Positions 4,845 through 7,062 of a DNA stretch of 7,062 bases are shown here, one piece after another. Under the pieces are notes generated by a model that was not told where the DNA came from, did no database searches, and saw only the letters and a list, made by a program, of their open reading frames with translations. The first letter of the stretch is position 1. Each line of letters opens with the position of its first letter. The stretch covers positions 1 to 7,062 of the forward strand of contig PASL01000029.1 in assembly GCA_002712125.1 (NCBI GenBank), written 5' to 3'. Source of the DNA: Chloroflexota bacterium (GTDB taxonomy: Bacteria; Chloroflexota; Dehalococcoidia; Lucifugimonadales; Lucifugimonadaceae). A program made the position numbers and the translations under genes.

Positions 4845-5969
4845 ATGCAGGTAACATGTTTGAAAGATAACCTAAGCAAAGGTTTATCCAATATTAGTAG
4901 GGCAGTTGCTACAAGGGCAACTTTGCCTGTTACTCAAAATGTATTACTTGAGAGTGATAATGGGCAATTAAAACTAACTGCGACAAATACAGAAATTTCT
5001 ATAAGTACCTGGATAGGAGCACAAATTGAAGGTGATGCAAAGGTAACTATACCTGCAAGAATGCTTAATGATTTCATAAATTCACTTCCAGAAGAAAATG
5101 TTCAAATGGACTTCTTGTCTGAACCCGTTGGTTTAAAAATTAAATGTGGGCAATTTAACGCTAATATAAATGGTATTTCTGCAGAAGAATTTCCACCAAT
5201 TCCTTCAGTTGATGATTCCAAATCTGTTTCTATCCCATGTGATGTTTTGAAATCTGCATTGGAAAGGGTGGTTTTTGCGGCTGCTACGGATGATTCAAGG
5301 CCTGTATTAACTGGAGTTAATTTTGAACTTGATAAATCTGGATTTACAATTGCAGCAGCAGATGGCTTTAGATTAGCAGTAGAAAAAGTAAATTTTGAAA
5401 CTGAAATAATTGAGCAGGTAAAGGTTATAATTCCTGCAAAAACACTTATTGAACTTCAGAGACTTCTAGTTGATTCCAGTTCAAACGTGGAACTTTCAAT
5501 AAATGCGAACGGAAGATCTGCTAGGTTTAAATTGGATAACTCAGAGGTAGTAACTTCTCTTGTACAGGGTACATTTCCAGATTATGACAAACTTATACCA
5601 GATGATTTTTCAACAAAGGCTGAGGTTAATCTGACTGAAATGGTACAGGCAACCAAAGCGGCATCAATTTTTGCAAGAGATGGGAGCGGAATCATAAGAT
5701 TCTTAATTTCTCCACAAGATAATGGGCGTATTAAAATTATCTCTAGAGCAGAAGAAGTTGGTTCTAATGAAAACAACATTCAAGCTAATATTCAAGGAGA
5801 TGAATCTAAGGTAGCATTCAATAGTAGATTTTTACTTGACGTACTTGGTGTTTTTGATTCTAAGGATATAATATTAGAAACAAATACTCCTTCTAGCCCA
5901 GGTGTATTTAAGTCTCTTGATCACCCTGGTTATACCCACGTCATTATGCCTATGTTTGTTCAGTGGTAG
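4845..5969 (+). CDS. dnaN: DNA polymerase III beta subunit (sliding clamp)
   Basis: The 374 residues match the usual bacterial clamp length (about 365-380) and should form three similar domains at about 1-120, 121-250 and 251-374. Recognisable positions are LPVTQNVLLE (27-36), PARMLNDFINSLP (70-82), DDSRPVLTGVNFE (149-161), AADGFRLAVEKV (171-182), QGTFPDYDKLIP (241-252) and the C-terminal THVIMPM (364-370), part of the hydrophobic cleft that binds polymerase and other clamp partners. The dimer encircles DNA and tethers replicase, ligase and repair proteins. The C-terminus continues to FVQW where many bacteria end MPMRL; I recall this style from Chloroflexota. The usual neighbours dnaA, recF and gyrB are absent: upstream is divergent larB, downstream an overlapping lipoprotein. 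No truncation or frameshift is seen. Confidence 0.97.
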   Translation: MQVTCLKDNLSKGLSNISRAVATRATLPVTQNVLLESDNGQLKLTATNTEISISTWIGAQIEGDAKVTIPARMLNDFINSLPEENVQMDFLSEPVGLKIKCGQFNANINGISAEEFPPIPSVDDSKSVSIPCDVLKSALERVVFAAATDDSRPVLTGVNFELDKSGFTIAAADGFRLAVEKVNFETEIIEQVKVIIPAKTLIELQRLLVDSSSNVELSINANGRSARFKLDNSEVVTSLVQGTFPDYDKLIPDDFSTKAEVNLTEMVQATKAASIFARDGSGIIRFLISPQDNGRIKIISRAEEVGSNENNIQANIQGDESKVAFNSRFLLDVLGVFDSKDIILETNTPSSPGVFKSLDHPGYTHVIMPMFVQW

Positions 5970-7062
5970 TAGCTAAAACTAAATATCTATTACAAATTGG
6001 TTTAGTTCTCCTTATCTCTGCTTGTGCAACAGAATCTAGCAATCAGGTTACAAATAAAGATTCCTCAGAGGAGGTAAGGGTTGTAAAAGAGGCATCTGAT
6101 TCTACTCAGCCAACTGCTACAGCGTTACCCCCATCTCCACAACCGAAGGCAACTGATTCAACTCAGCCAACTGCTACAGCGTTACCCCCATCTCCACAAC
6201 CGAAGGCATCTGATTCTACTCAGCCAAAAGATAAAATAAAAATAAACACTTCAGATGAGGAAGAAAGTAAAGACCAGAATAATATTGAAAGCCAATCTGG
6301 TAACTATGCTTTGCAGTGCATACCGAGTACAGATGACCCAATCAATACATGGGTAAAAGCTAAAGGACCAATTGGAGGTTTGGGATATAACGTGAGGTAT
6401 AGACATGATAATCCAGATACTATGTATTTTACTGATGCTTGGTCAGGAATACAAAAAAGTATTGACGGAGGTCTAAATTGGATTCAATCTAATGGAGAAG
6501 GAGAAAGGAATATTGATTTTCGAGTCGGCCCTTCATTAGATAATATTCCTGTATATGCCCTTAGAATAGATCCGAATGATGAAGATATTGTGTGGGTAGG
6601 CCTGCAAGATAACGGGGGACTTTATAAATCATATAATGAAGGAAAATCTTGGGAATCAAAAAACAATGGCTTAGACTCAAATAAAATTATTTCGCTACAA
6701 AAATCACAAAATTTAGATGAGGAAGAGGATACTTCCGAGTTGAAATTAAACGTCAGAATGATTGAAGTAGAACCAGGAAATTCAGATGTTGTTTATGTGA
6801 TGGGTGACGTAGACACTAAAGTAGATGGATTCCAGTTTAATCGAACTAGAGGATTTGTATTTAAGTCTACTGATGGAGGTGAAAAATTTGAACTAATTGG
6901 TGATTTTGCAAATCTAACTAGATGGCTTTTTTTTACGAACTCGTCTGACACTGAAGAATTGCTCGTAACTACAGGACTATTTGACCGTGAACCTGACACA
7001 GCAGCAGAAAAAGAATTTGAAGACCTTTCTGACGATGCAATCCCAAGTGGACTTGGAGTAGG
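5963..7062 (+). CDS. Lipoprotein with Asp-box (BNR/sialidase-like) beta-propeller, 3' end missing
   Basis: The open frame runs 366 codons to the window edge. MVVAKTKYLLQIGLVLLISAC is a lipoprotein signal peptide: K5 and K7, a hydrophobic core, then lipobox ISA-C with lipidated C21. A low-complexity Ser/Thr/Pro linker with a 19-residue repeat follows (about 22-90), then an acidic stretch (98-110). From about 134 a propeller-like domain carries three Asp-boxes: SIDGGLNW (166-173), SYNEGKSW (223-230) and STDGGEKF (302-309). These occur in sialidases, VPS10/sortilin and Ycf48-like proteins, so a surface binding or scaffold role is likelier than a specific enzyme; I see no catalytic set. The only usable start is GTG at 5963, overlapping the dnaN stop by 7 bases, with no Shine-Dalgarno, which implies translational coupling. 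A later start would destroy the signal peptide. Confidence 0.85.
   Translation, partial: MVVAKTKYLLQIGLVLLISACATESSNQVTNKDSSEEVRVVKEASDSTQPTATALPPSPQPKATDSTQPTATALPPSPQPKASDSTQPKDKIKINTSDEEESKDQNNIESQSGNYALQCIPSTDDPINTWVKAKGPIGGLGYNVRYRHDNPDTMYFTDAWSGIQKSIDGGLNWIQSNGEGERNIDFRVGPSLDNIPVYALRIDPNDEDIVWVGLQDNGGLYKSYNEGKSWESKNNGLDSNKIISLQKSQNLDEEEDTSELKLNVRMIEVEPGNSDVVYVMGDVDTKVDGFQFNRTRGFVFKSTDGGEKFELIGDFANLTRWLFFTNSSDTEELLVTTGLFDREPDTAAEKEFEDLSDDAIPSGLGV
6091..6227 (+). repeat. 57-bp tandem repeat, 2.4 copies, in the lipoprotein linker
   Basis: Copies lie at 6091-6147, 6148-6204 and partially at 6205-6227. Copies 1 and 2 differ at two bases only (TCT/ACT and TCT/TCA codons), and the partial third copy matches copy 1 at both. 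Each unit is in frame and encodes 19 residues, roughly ASDSTQPTATALPPSPQPK, so copy number can change without breaking the reading frame. The unit contains CCCCC and several proline codons, making it richer in C than its surroundings. Confidence 0.95.

Noticed and set aside
5582..5779. Open frame of 65 codons on the minus strand
   Set aside because: Antisense to dnaN, a well-conserved gene; no independent support.
6091..6227. Tandem repeat as a CRISPR array
   Set aside because: The copies are contiguous without spacers, in frame and coding.
6793..6999. Open frame of 68 codons on the minus strand, Ser/Asn-rich
   Set aside because: Antisense to the lipoprotein propeller, which keeps a third Asp-box in this very stretch.

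Overview
The window is AT-rich bacterial DNA (clearly well below 40% G+C by eye) with tightly packed genes. A Chloroflexota origin, in the Dehalococcoidia/SAR202 neighbourhood, is my best guess. It rests on the style of the DnaN ends (MQVTCLKDNLSKGL at the start, VIMPMFVQW at the end), on a LarB gene and on a lipoprotein with a beta-propeller of Asp-boxes. This is inference from memory of these families; no search was run.

Layout. On the minus strand, bases 1-2471 form a probable three-gene operon read right to left: an OmpR-type response regulator, a membrane histidine kinase that overlaps it by 11 bases and starts with TTG, and after 22 bases a formylglycine-type sulfatase cut by the window edge. 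Upstream on the same strand are a complete tRNA-Arg(UCU) with its own promoter and a DedA-family membrane protein with a consensus -35 box. A gene-free, very AT-rich divergent region follows (3337-3699). It holds several short inverted repeats and a strong plus-strand promoter for a 76-residue helix-turn-helix protein. That small gene abuts, tail to tail, larB on the minus strand (nickel-pincer cofactor synthesis). larB is divergent from dnaN, the sliding clamp. The stop of dnaN overlaps by 7 bases the GTG start of a lipoprotein that runs off the right end. The lipoprotein has a lipobox, a linker made of a 57-bp tandem repeat, and three Asp-boxes.

How the parts work together. The two-component pair is a normal sensor and regulator unit, and the sulfatase may be co-transcribed with it. 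tRNA-Arg(UCU) fits the heavy use of AGA/AGG in neighbours such as dnaN. The small HTH gene prefers CGT instead, and with its strong promoter and ribosome binding site it looks highly expressed or differently descended. I see no defence system, mobile element, CRISPR array or clear new multi-gene system. The least explained items are the HTH gene with its upstream region and the lipoprotein coupled to dnaN.
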